From: Nemertoderma westbladi
Taxonomy: Eukaryota; Xenacoelomorpha; Nemertodermatida; Nemertodermatidae
Reading direction: 5' to 3'
Length of the DNA stretch: 64,000 nt
NCBI GenBank assembly: GCA_032718475.1
Contig: JAUCBJ010000684.1
Coordinates: 1-64,000, forward strand
Of this stretch, positions 10,816 to 21,056 are shown piece after piece; the first letter of the stretch is position 1, and each line of letters begins with the position of its first letter. The notes under the pieces were generated by a model. It was not told the origin of the DNA, made no database searches, and saw only the letters and a program-made list of their open reading frames with translations. The position numbers and the translations under genes were made by a program.

Positions 10816-10826
10816 TAGTAGTAGTA

Positions 10827-10986
10827 ATTTTTGGACGTCCATAAATTAATTTTTGGACGTCCATAAATTATTTTTTGGACGTCCATAAATTATTTTTTGG
10901 ACGTCCTTAAATTAATTTTTGGACGTCCAAAAATTCCCTGCTTTCTATTTTTTTTTAAATAAATATGGCGGAATTCTCCCACAGTA
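10827..10986 (-). repeat. right inverted repeat with GGACGTCC subrepeats
   Basis: Five TTTTTGGACGTCC-type units, then the T-rich stretch and outer terminus complementary to the left end. One unit is changed to GTCCTTAAATT. Confidence 0.85.
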
Positions 10987-11061
10987 GATTCCACATAAGT
11001 GTGCAACTTGTTATTGAATCGGCTCAACTTGTTTTGGAAAAATATACATTATGCAGTTTAA

Positions 11062-11394
11062 CGAAAGGAGAAGGTTACAAAGCCGCTCTTTTCTATCCAA
11101 AACAATAAACGTTTTCTTTAGCAATACAGAGAAAGGAGCAGGTTACAAATGCGGGCTTTTCTAACCAAAACAATAAAAGTTTTCTTTAGCAATAATAAAG
11201 AGGAAGGAGCAGGATACAATGGCGGGCTTTTCTAACCAAAACAATAAACGTTTTCTTTAGAATTTCAGGGAAAGGAGCAGGTTACAGGGGCGGGCTTTTC
11301 TAACCAAAACAAGAAACGTTTTCTTTAGAAATTCAGGGAAAGGAGCAGGTTACAGGGGCAGGCTTTTCTAACCAAAACAATAAACTTTTCCAAA
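11062..11394. repeat. about 68-bp tandem repeat, five units
   Basis: Units share AGGAGCAGGTTACA, GGGCTTTTCTAACC and AAAACAATAAACGTTTTC, spaced 68-71 bases. The same GTTACA...ACCAAAACAATAAAC core recurs singly at several other places in the window (for example 32455-32530, 41890-41935, 42340-42400, 43385-43435, 46425-46480). Confidence 0.85.
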
Positions 11395-11439
11395 GGCGGG
11401 GTAGCTCAGTTGGCTGAGCGCCGGGCCTGCAAAGCCAGG
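11395..11439 (+). other. tRNA-like 5' half
   Basis: GGCGGGGTAGCTCAGTTGG continues into a D-arm (CTGAGCG) and an anticodon arm with loop CTGCAAA, then breaks off into unrelated AT-rich DNA. There is no T-arm. It looks like a tRNA-derived head (GCA-type anticodon loop) of a SINE or a truncated tRNA copy. Confidence 0.4.
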
Positions 11440-12332
11440 TTATTTAAAATAGACTACAGTACTAAAATTCATGAAATAATTAGTAAATTTATTTTTTAGT
11501 AAATATAAATAATAGTGATAAATAAATTTCACAGTATCAGTAGGCCTACGTATTGCAGTTCCGCAATATTATTCTTTCTAGGGTTTAGGCATTATCTTTG
11601 CACCACTCTTTCCTTATAGGCCTACTGATACTGCTGTACTGGTAATCATGGCCTAAAGAATATCACTCTTTCCTTGTACTTATTCTGGTAATGATGGCCT
11701 AAGAAGAGAACAGCAGCAGTAGTACCGGAGAACTTAAATCGCTAAAATAAAACTAAAAAAACTAACCAAAAGTCTAAATAAACGGACATAATAAGTGATT
11801 TAAAAGGAAGAGAAAATTAATTCTATAAAAAATCCCCTAGGCCCCTATAAATCTAACAAAATATGGTCATCCATTACAACCATCCACCCCCCCCCCCCCC
11901 CCCCCCCCCCCCCATAAGGGATTGTGGAGACAAATTCTCTACATCACATGTATGAGGGGAGCTGGAATTCGGGCAGGGGAGGGGGGGGGGGTCGATTTTG
12001 CGCGCCTCTGTAGGCAACATATAAAAAATATACAATCCCTCAGGAAATTAATGTAAGAATATGCAATAATAACTACATATTATTCCCTATCCCTCCCCAC
12101 CCTAATGTTCTGATGTTATGGTACCGGTACTAACTGCAGTACTACCGGTGCAATACTATCAGACTATCGGATGTAGAATAGAAGTTGAATAGCTACAGCC
12201 TACAGGTACATCTGTACATGTCTTCATTACAGCATTAGTAGGCCTACATTGTCCTGCAAGCTGCAACCAACAACCAACTTTAGTAAATAAACAAAAGTAA
12301 AGTGTACTTGGGCGAGCGCGAGGGGGCTGGTT
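11440..12332. other. spacer upstream of ALKBH6 with poly-C and poly-G tracts
   Basis: Contains an uninterrupted C tract (11887-11913) and a G tract (11976-11991), and repeated TAGGCCTAC words. The last 100 bases probably hold the ALKBH6 5' UTR and promoter. I see no clear TATA box. Confidence 0.5.
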
Positions 12333-13196
12333 ATGGAAGATGATAAAACGACGAGTAGGCCTACATTTGAGGAATATAGACTTGGAAAGATTCCGGATGC
12401 AGCCTTTTACATTCCGAACTTTATAACAGAGAACGAAGAATTATTCTTGTTAAAAAAGGTGTATGACTCCTCTAAACCCAAATGGACCGCCCTGTCCCGT
12501 CGACGTCTACAGAACTGGGGTGGCCTCCCCCACCCAAAGGGAATGGTCGCTGAACCCCTCCCCCATTGGCTGCAAACATACACCGATAAAGTGGCCGATT
12601 TAGGGGTCTTCCGATCCTATAAACCCAATCACGTCTTAGTCAATGAGTATCTGTGTGGACAAGGAATCATGCCACACGAAGACGGACCTTTATATTCGCC
12701 AACTGTGGCTACAATTAGTCTGGGATCCAACACCGTGCTAGATTTCTACGGCCCCAAGACGGAGATTGATCCCATGATGAATATTAAGATGATTGAGTCA
12801 GATAAACATAGCAGTGATATAGACGACCCCAGCTCTGCCAATCATATCGCCGCCTCTCATACAGACCACACCAACCCATCCCAACGCCACCCAGTAACCC
12901 TCGCCGCCTCTCATACAGACCACACCAACCCATCCCAACTCCACCCAGTAACCCGCCCTGCGTTCTCCCTCCTTCTACAACCCAGGAGTTTACTCCTCCT
13001 CCAGCTGTCCTTGTACACTCACTACCTCCACGGGATCTCGGAAGTAACTTCAGACAGCTTACACTCCGGGATAGTTAATCTTAGTGAGTGCGTCTCGGCG
13101 CCGCTAGATGGGGTGCTACAACGGGGTACTCGGGTTTCTTTAACTATCCGACATGTTCCTAAAGTGTTAAAGGTTAAACTGAAACTAGGGAGATAA
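12333..13196 (+). CDS. ALKBH6: ALKBH6-like 2-oxoglutarate/Fe(II) dioxygenase
   Basis: A 287-residue protein that follows vertebrate ALKBH6 (about 238 aa) end to end. Early motifs are PKWTALSRRRLQNWGGLPHP (49-68) and NHVLVNEYL. The iron site is H115 and D117 in GIMPHEDGPLY plus distal H233 in YLHGI. The 2-oxoglutarate-binding arginine region is RGTRVSLTIR (264-273). The AlkB family oxidatively demethylates nucleic acids; the ALKBH6 substrate is poorly settled. The extra length lies in a loop (about 145-210) with an 18-residue tandem duplication (AASHTDHTNPSQ at 173 and 191). No intron is visible, so it is either a naturally single-exon gene or a retained retrocopy; all key residues are intact. 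The start is the first ATG of the open frame. The TAA stop lies in the first unit of the following minisatellite. Confidence 0.93.
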   Translation: MEDDKTTSRPTFEEYRLGKIPDAAFYIPNFITENEELFLLKKVYDSSKPKWTALSRRRLQNWGGLPHPKGMVAEPLPHWLQTYTDKVADLGVFRSYKPNHVLVNEYLCGQGIMPHEDGPLYSPTVATISLGSNTVLDFYGPKTEIDPMMNIKMIESDKHSSDIDDPSSANHIAASHTDHTNPSQRHPVTLAASHTDHTNPSQLHPVTRPAFSLLLQPRSLLLLQLSLYTHYLHGISEVTSDSLHSGIVNLSECVSAPLDGVLQRGTRVSLTIRHVPKVLKVKLKLGR

Positions 13197-14366
13197 CATC
13201 TGTTTATACTGGTTGCTATGGAGATAACATCTATTTATACTGGTTGCTACGGAGAAAACATCTGTTTATACTGGTTGCTAGGGAGATAACATCTGTTTAT
13301 TTTGGTTGCTACGGAGATAACATGTTTATTCTGGTTGCTATGGAGATAACATCTGTTTATACTGGTTGCTACGGAGATAACATCTGTTTATTTTGGTTGC
13401 TACGGAGATAACATCTGTTTATTTTGGTTGCTACGGAGATAACATATGTTTATTCTGGTTGCTACGGAGATAACATCTGTTTATACTGGTTGCTACGGAG
13501 ATAACATCTGTTTATTTTGATTGCTACGGAGATAACATCTGTTTATTTTGGTTGCTACGGAGATAACATATGTTTACTATGGTTGCTACGGAGATAAAAT
13601 ATGTTTATTTTGGTTGCTACGGAGATAACATATGTTTATTTTGGTTGCTACGGAGATAACATCTGTTTATTTTGGTTGCTACGGAGATAACATCTGTTTA
13701 TACTGGTTGCTACGGAGATAACATCTGTTTATACTGGTTGCTACGGAGATAACATATGTTTATTTTGGTTGCTACGGAGGTAACATATGTTTACTATGGT
13801 TGCTACGGAGATAAAATATGTTTATTTTGGTTGCTACGGAGATAACATCTGTTTATTTTGGTTGCTACGGAGATAACATCTGTTTATTTTGGTTGCTACG
13901 GAGATAACATCTGTTTATACTGGTTGCTACGGAGATAACATCTGTTTATTTTGGTTGCTACGGAGATAACATATGTTTATTCTGGTTGCTACGGAGATAA
14001 CATATGTTTATACTGGTTGCTACGGAGATAACATCTGTTTATTTTGGTTGCTACGGAGATAACATATGTTTATTCTGGTTGCTACGGAGATAACATCTGT
14101 TTATTTTGGTTGCTACGGAGATAACATCTGTTTATTTTGGTTGCTACGGAGATAACATATGTTTATTCTGGTTGCTACGGAGATAACATCTGTTTATTTT
14201 GGTTGCTACGGAGATAACATCTGTTTATTTTGGTTGCTACGGAGATAACATATGTTTATTCTGGTTGCTACGGAGATAACATCTGTTTATTTTGGTTGCT
14301 ACGGAGATAACATCTGTTTATTTTGGTTGCTACGGAGATAACATATGTTTATTTTGGTTGCTACGG
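13189..14366. repeat. 31-bp minisatellite, 38 units, overlapping the ALKBH6 stop
   Basis: Unit GGAGATAACATCTGTTTA plus TTTTGGTTGCTAC, exact 31-base spacing, with variants (ATATG for ATCTG, ACT or CTC for TTT). Unit 1 overlaps the last codons of ALKBH6 (GGG AGA TAA). No AATAAA is seen until about 15186, so the array is probably transcribed as 3' UTR. Confidence 0.95.
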
Positions 14367-15642
14367 TTTCTAGTTGTTAGAGTCATTATTGATCTATATG
14401 TAATAATATATAATAGGCCCCGGCCTTGTTTTAGTACCGTAAACATTACAGACTTTGTACATATGTGCTGTAGGGCCTATTTACAGTACTGCCGTACAAT
14501 GTTAATGTAAAAAGACGGCAAGTCACAAAAAGTCATTTCAAGTAAAACGCAAATTACAGTTGGCCTTCAGATTGTTGGTTTAAAATGTCCGTAAATTACT
14601 ATTTTTTTATAACCCTACGCAATTTGGGGTGGGAAATTTTTCTACGTGATTATTTTTCACTTTCCATTAATATTTTGACTTCAGAGTTATTTTTTGTACT
14701 TACGGTATTTTTGCATTGTACAACCTATAAATACATAAAAATGTAAATACATATTTCAAGTCTTATTGACTTACGTTTTTTTGCATAAATTTAAGTAGCT
14801 GCGGTATTTTGTATTGCACTTACGGTCTTTTTCCTTTGTAACCAATACAAATGTTGTGACTTACGGCCTTTCTACATTACATATCTCGAGAACTAGAGTA
14901 GATACGGTGTTCTCGATTATACCTTTAGATAGAGCGCATTTTATAGACCCAGGAAATGTGAAAAAGTTAATTTTGGAAAAATGCAACTTGCGGTCTTTTT
15001 ACATTGCCCGGTAGAGCACCTTTAAGGTTCCGTTAAGAAATGTTTTGTATTCTACTCTACATAACTAAATGCATTCTGAAAAACTATATTTATAGCTTTC
15101 ATAGTTTCATAGTATAGAACTTGAATTCACGTTCTGTGTGACATTCAACCATCTCCGCATTATCCAAGTCCTATTTGACGGTAGTTCTAATAAACATTGC
15201 GGCGCGTTACAGCTGATGTGGGTGGACTTAGATGTGCAATCACGATCACTACTCACGGCAATCACGGCAATACTCGGGCACTCTATTAGTTGTTTTGATC
15301 ATGTTACATTCCCGATCTTAACATTAATTGTGTGCGATATTGCCTAAACATAGTATTTACTGCTTTTGTCTATAATATTTTTTAGATGTGGAAGGGTTTC
15401 AATTTGAAACGGCACTCCAACAATAACATTATCGAGTTGCCTAAGCAACCACAACAACTTTCACGTGTACGCAATTTTATGATCATTTGGAAAGTATCAC
15501 TTTTAGATAAAGAGTATCCTAAATACTCTTTCGGGTCGCCCATTATAAGTTATCCGTTAAGTGCACTTCCGTTAAACCTCCGTTAACTTTAAAATTAACG
15601 GAGCTTTGTGTCGCCCGCCCCTGGTTTCTCTGTAAGCCACTG
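14367..15642. other. spacer, possible ALKBH6 3' UTR continuation
   Basis: AT-rich with repeated ACTTACGG(T/C)(A/C)TTTTT words near 14697-14870. An AATAAA lies near 15186. A small inverted repeat (CTCCGTTAA...TTAACGGAG) lies near 15578-15603. No gene seen. Confidence 0.45.
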
Positions 15643-16465
15643 TCACGAAATAAGGGAGTGCCCTGTAAAACTCCACTCCCTTCCTTGCATTGGAGACTCC
15701 TCTCCGCTATGCAGACATCCCTTGTTCCCTACGTGCCCCATTATACTTAAACCATTGTATTAACAAGGGAATATTTGTAACAGAACTCTACAGTACTTGA
15801 ATTATCATTATTAGAAATCAGCTATCGACCAGTTTAACAGACCAATATTAATTATCATTTACATGTGTTCAACGTAAAAATCGCTGCCGAGAAAGATAAC
15901 TCCAAAATGGGTGATAATTAGGGGTCAATTTCACATTGACCCCTTACCGGGTTTAAAAGGGCCCACATTTGGGTGGAAAGTCAGTCAGTACAGCCTTAGT
16001 AGACAGCCTCGGTACAGCCCGCCTCGGCAGCTAATCTAGGCTCTGCTCTTCGGAATCAGACCTACTTTGATCCATTGCCAACGTACTCCTGGCGATGGGG
16101 TGCGTAGTGTTTGGGCTCGTAGGTAAGGTTGCCGCTGAGGACTTAGCTTTGGCCAAACAGCGCTAGCGCACTCTGTCCGCTGGGTGCTTGGTTCGACCCA
16201 GCCAGGATCGACCATTCAGTTTAGAGGGAAAAGTAGCAGTGTCCTCACAGGCTTTGACGGTTCCGGTTGGTTACGCTACGGCTACGGTTACGGTACGGCT
16301 TATCGTTACGGTGGTGCTTGTGCACTCTGTCCGCTGGCTATAGTGTTCGTCCCAGGCTCGCCAGGACCGACTGTAGGCCCTATAGTTTTGAGGGCAAAGT
16401 AACAGCTAAGCATTTGCGTCCAATCGGTCCCATCCCACCCCTGTTTGGTCTGAGACGGTAACCTG
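15643..16465 (+). other. promoter-bearing repeat, possible solo LTR
   Basis: Begins TGTCACGAAATAAGG, contains a good core promoter (15921-15986) and a GC-richer transcribed-like part. That part includes an internal duplication of about 160 bp (CACTCTGTCCGCTGG twice, near 16170 and 16325) and a CGGTTACGG-rich stretch. This resembles a Ty3-type LTR (U3, promoter, R/U5), but I could not find a matching 3' terminus or target duplication, and no internal retroviral-like coding region is present. Confidence 0.25.
15921..15986 (+). promoter_or_regulatory. TATA/Inr core promoter preceded by a 9-bp inverted repeat
   Basis: TTTAAAAG at 15952-15959 lies 31 bases upstream of the A in a strong initiator TCAGTC (15981-15986), which is textbook spacing. 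Just upstream, GGGGTCAAT-TTCAC-ATTGACCCC (15921-15943) is a perfect inverted repeat that could bind a dimeric factor. What it would drive is not evident. Confidence 0.4.
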
Positions 16466-17075
16466 GTGTTCTTCACTATGGCCAAGTTCCAATAGCCAAG
16501 TTTATTACGACTTCATTTCACGACTTCTTTCACTACCTATAGACGTTTGTCTGACCTTATACCCTTTTTTGAGATTTGTACATTTTTTCAGAGTATTTTT
16601 AGCATAACGAAACTACTAAAAATACTGTATTTTCTATCATTTTGAATACAAATTATTTAAATTGTATTATTTTTCGAGGCTATACTTTGGATCCTAACGG
16701 ACCCAAAGCACCCCTTACCCGGTTACTATTTTTATATACCAGAAGGGAGCAATAGAACATCTTTGAAAGAACATAGATCACTGTGTTTTAGCACTATCTT
16801 TGAATGGTTGTGGATGTCCATAAATAAAAACTCACTGAAGGACCGTGTACTATTGGGAAATATTTTCATTACAGTATTGATAGCCAGAAACCAAAACAAT
16901 AAGGCAAAAGGTAACACTTTTTGGAGACCTTAGAGATTCAAAGCCGTTTTAGGTGTTTATCGTGCCAGATGCACGAGAAATCCATTACAGAGACCGACGC
17001 TCTACCCACCTGTCTGTCTGGATAACGTGCTCTACACCATGACCTGGAAAATAGTGTCGTTATTCAGTTTCAGGT
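16466..17075. other. spacer, nothing recognised
   Basis: AT-rich, without convincing open frames or repeats. Confidence 0.5.
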
Positions 17076-17845
17076 ACCTGCAACCCCCACACACCTTATC
17101 CCCACTTATTCTTGGTGAGCCAGAATTTTATTTTTGCTTTCATTTTTTAGCTACAAGCGTTTCAAAACAATGTCTAGTCGATTATGCTCTCGTTACACCG
17201 CAGTTATTCTTCAACCGATTTGTTGGTATTGTTAGAAAGCAACAAAGGATTCCAAAATGAGCTTTCTAAAGTTGAATGGTTTTACACCTGCGTGAGAGCT
17301 ATTTTATTCTATTCAATAAACAAACCATATTCTAGAACATTTTGTTTATGTATGAATATAGCTACGTAATAGATGATTAAAGAGGTTTTGTATTGTTGCC
17401 CGGCTACGTATGGCTTAAACAAAATGTTCCAGAAAATGGTTTATTTATTAAATAGAATAAAGCAGCCTCGCGCAGATGCAAAACCATGCAAATTTTGAAC
17501 GCTCATATCAGCTACAGTCTCATTTCAGTCTATTAGTCTCATATTCAGATTGTGTTACATATTTGGAATCTTGCATGGCCAGCTTTCTAACATTACCAAC
17601 AAATCACCATAAGGTTGAAGAATAACTGCGGTCTAACTGGTGCAATATCGCCGGAGAGACCTTTTTTAAACACTAGCTAACGAATGAGAAAGCAAAGATA
17701 ATAATTCTGGCTCACGCAGTCAGTAGTGGTCGGGAGGTGAAACTACTGTATCTCTGTTTCAAATTTCATTCAATCTCATTAAGATTTGTAGAAAAATTTT
17801 GGGTGGGAGGATGAGAGGGGGCAGCAGGTACCAGAATAATTACAC
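17076..17845. repeat. imperfect inverted repeat of about 770 bp
   Basis: The halves 17076-17350 and 17400-17845 are reverse complements with gaps. Matching pieces include GGTACCTGC, GTGAGCCAGAATT, CGCAGTTATTCTTCAACC, GATTTGTTGGTA and AACAAAATGTTC on the two sides of a centre near 17375. It looks like a decayed foldback or MITE, and no target duplication was identified. Confidence 0.65.
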
Positions 17846-17945
17846 TATATTCCGACACTATCAGACTATGGTGTACAATGTAGTACTGTGTACTGTACAA
17901 TCAAGTCAGGCACTTGATAGTGAAAAATGCGGTGTTTTCCGCTTA

Positions 17946-18078
17946 CTTTTTATTGAGTAATCAAACAATTATTAGTTATATTGAGTAATCAAACAATTAT
18001 TAGGAACCGAGAGGTTCATTACTGTAAGAATTGCTCGAGACTGGCTGGCTGGCTGGCTGACTGACTGACTGACTGACT
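17946..18078. repeat. 24-bp direct duplication and CTGG/CTGA microsatellite
   Basis: ATTGAGTAATCAAACAATTA is repeated twice back to back (17950-18003). It is followed at about 18039-18078 by GGCT units that turn into GACT units. Confidence 0.75.
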
Positions 18079-18089
18079 AATCTACAGCC

Positions 18090-19310
18090 AAAACTACTCT
18101 AACGATTTTGATGAAATTTTCACAGCGGCTAGATACCGCGATTCTAAGGTCCCTGGTATGTTCCGCTATTTCGTCCATGAGCCGTGGGCTCGAAAAATAG
18201 ACATAAACGAAAAAACGCCATAGGCGCAATGGTAAAATAACACCCATGACAGCTGGTGTCGTGATGAAAAATGGCTTATGTAATGCATTTCTACAGAAGG
18301 CTTAGTAATAAATCGATGAGGTTGCCAAGATTATTATACTCAGTACACCCATACTGTTTGTATAGGCCACCACTCTCTGTCAAAGCAAACATTATGAACT
18401 GGTTGGTTTAGTTTGAAATCTAATATCGCCTCAGCTGAATTACTCTTCCCAATGCAATCTATGGTAATATCTCACTCTGCTAATGTAAGCTGAATGACTG
18501 TTACGTACACAGTGAGTTGGCTACATTAATGCCAACATTATTGCAAAATGTTTTATTGTTGGATTACTCTCTGTCAGTCACCCCTTCAGAACATTGTATA
18601 GGGAATTTACTTTAGTTTACTCTACTGTGCCATTCAGCTGAATGGATTTGAGCGATTGCCAAGTTACAGAGTTGGATCATTCTCTGACCATAGGCAAAGA
18701 CATCAAATCTTTTTAAAAATATACTTTTTCCATGTTTTTTTTCTGACCAAAAATTTCAAAAAAAAATTTTTCGTAGCCAGTACTGCCAATCGATTCGCCA
18801 TCAAAAATAACGCAAAAATTTTTTTTTGCAAAATTTTAAATTACTGTAAATTTTTGGCGACTGGGGGGGGGGTCAATTTTTTTCGATCCGCTATAAATCC
18901 GGAACGCTTTGTCCAAATTCGATGGGGTTTTCATTTTTCAACTTAATTAGATGTCCTCTTTCAGCCTATCCATGTTTCCAAACCCCAAACAGCGCCGTTC
19001 AAAAAATAATTTTTTCCAGTTCTAGAATTTTACAAATTTCAAAAAAGTTTCAGTATTTTATTAACGCCTTTACGGAATTCGATAGCGTTTTCGATTTTTA
19101 TATTAAACGCAATATCCTGAATCTCACTAGCCTAGTTTCGCGTCACCAACGCCAAGACTTCATACTTTTTGAGGAAAATTTTTCTAGAATAATTTTTATT
19201 AAATTACATTTATCGCGATTTCTTATTACTGGTTGCACATGAATTGATGGAGTTTTCAATTTATTAACTAAACACGATATCGCGCATCGCACCAGCGTGG
19301 TTTCGAAATT
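18090..19310. repeat. ancient, degenerate periodic repeat, about 160 bp
   Basis: A recurring phrase of the type (C/T)GAT.G.GTTTTC.ATTT appears at about 18921, 19081 and 19246 (spacing 160 and 165). A more distant relative at 18105 (CGATTTTGATGAAATTTTC) is followed by similar AGATACCGCGATT-like text. The copies are too diverged to class. No intact gene. Confidence 0.4.
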
Positions 19311-20082
19311 CCAAAACGAGGAGCCTAATCGAGCCAAACCGAGCCGATCAAGCCAAGTCGAACTTAATCGTGCCCAATCGTGCAAGACCGAGCCGACCTC
19401 GTTGTCTCTTTTATTTGAAATAAAAAGTCGGTTCCTTATCGGGCCGCTAGGCCCGTCACTAGTATTAAATATCCCATTGACGAATCAGAGATGCAGTAGG
19501 CCTAGCCCATCTCTCTTTAGAAACCAAGCTAAGCCAACCAACCCTTCCATCCGTGTTTGTTAACTTTTGTTAGCCTACAGTATGTGACCACCACCAACTG
19601 GGTGATTGACAGCTTAAAATAAATGCCGCTGCCTCAAAAGGCGGCAAACATCAAATTAATTTATTTTAATTTCTTCGAAGGCCTACACTTTTTATTGATA
19701 ATATCTATTTTTAATTTAGTGACGTTATAAATACTAAATTTTATATTAGTGCTTGTGTTACACAAAATGATTGGTATTTAACTTTCAAATCTTCTCAATT
19801 TAAATAAAATGAAGAATTTTATTTTATTATTATCTGACACCTTCACTCTTCACCATATACTGTACAATACTAGAAGGTCAAATATTTCACACATGCTGCT
19901 TGGCAAAGGTTTAGAAATTTTCCAAGTTGAATTTACGTGTGGCCTTCGAGAAGCTAAGATAAACTGATAAACGTAGGCCTAGTTAATTAGTTAATTAAGT
20001 TGATCACGGTAAAAAACAGCAGCCTGCCCTTTAATTGAAATTAATTATTTTATAGTTACGTCGTAAAGTCCAGGCAAAGTCC
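19311..20082. other. spacer, nothing recognised
   Basis: Starts with a degenerate GAGCC(A/G)A-rich stretch, then AT-rich DNA. No supported gene. Confidence 0.5.
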
Positions 20083-20151
20083 AGGGTGTTATGGGGCGTC
20101 CTCCAGGGAGACACATTTGCACCATTCTTGTTCATAATTGTGGTTGCAGTA
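20083..20151 (+). pseudogene. short RT fragment, family B
   Basis: Translates to VLWGVLQGDTFAPFLFIIVV, the RT GVLQGD motif region of family B, in the opposite orientation to the larger copy at 20455-23200. Only about 23 codons remain. Confidence 0.75.
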
Positions 20152-20454
20152 TATTTAAATAATTATACTTAAAAATTATACAGCTGTGTAATCCCCATAC
20201 CACATTCCATTAAATGTTTAATTAGTTCAGGTGGTTTACTTAAAGAAATGTGTTTTAATTGATCTAAACATACTTACCACTTATTAAAATTGTCTGTCTC
20301 TCTACACCATATACTTCCAGCTCACCCGTCCTTTTCCGGGTTATACTGCACAATTTAAAACTACGCTGGTGAAGGACAGGGGATTCAAGGGGCTTGTATG
20401 GCGTTGCTCCGGTCCGGTGCTACTGTATTAAGCACAACTACTAGTATCGGCATG
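20152..20454. other. spacer, nothing recognised
   Basis: AT-rich, no feature seen. Confidence 0.5.
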
Positions 20455-21056
20455 CTGCATTGCAGCTGCATTTTTAAGAATGCTGTGCCGGCTTGTCGAC
20501 AAAATTGCGCCGCAACAACTCCCTATCACCCATGACATTTGCTAGATCATCCGCATCTTCAAGGCCAGTGTCCTTTAAGATGCGTCTCAAGAAAGTCATG
20601 GGCTGTCCACCATGCTTATTCACTCCATGAGGCTGCCAAAGTACAAGATTATGCACTGGCTGGTCCTCACGGCGAAAGCAATGTCCTGCAAAGCGGAGGC
20701 GATTTTGTTCTAGTGTCAAGCTTGGGGAAACAATGAGACACCTCCAATGTTATATAGTGTCTGGTTGGAGATGTGTGCATTGTGCTTGACACAATGAACC
20801 CGGCGTAGCATTCTTGTGAATGTGCCATCCAGAGATTTGGTGTCCTCAGCAGTTAGAGCCCAGCATGGACTCCCATAGAGGAGTACTGGAACTACTGCTG
20901 CTCTAAATAATCGGACCTTAAGTTTCCGATTAATTCTCGGTGTCTTCCAAATCCTGGAAAGCCTATTCAAGGCTGCCCATGCCTTTCCCTTACGTATTCG
21001 AAGGTCCTCACCTGACTTCCGGATCCATGATCCCAGGTAACAGAAGTCGTCCACAT
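20455..21056 (-). pseudogene. family-B retroelement, C-terminal part
   Basis: Same region as 652-1345: [36 protein letters not shown], then a one-base deletion near 20719 that shifts frame, then [19 protein letters not shown] and the natural stop. On the genome it is separated from its own RT domain (22252-23200) by a 1.2-kb insertion. Confidence 0.85.

Larger units (their letters stand above)
7622..10992. mobile_element. inverted-repeat (foldback-type) element carrying an RTE insertion
   Basis: Outer inverted repeats start TACTGTGG(C/G)AGAATTCC at 7628 and end with the complement at 10986. The 6-bp direct repeat GATTCC lies immediately outside both ends (7622-7627 and 10987-10992), as expected for a target duplication. 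Inside each end is a run of short repeats around the palindrome GGACGTCC: four copies on the left, five on the right, spaced about 22 bp. No transposase is present, and the middle is occupied by an RTE-like retrotransposon. The superfamily is not clear to me. Confidence 0.8.

Noticed and set aside
16184..16461. Gly/Tyr-rich short proteins (WLRYGYGYGTAYRYGG)
   Set aside because: Encoded by a local CGGTTACGG-type repeat within a possible LTR. No initiation or domain support.
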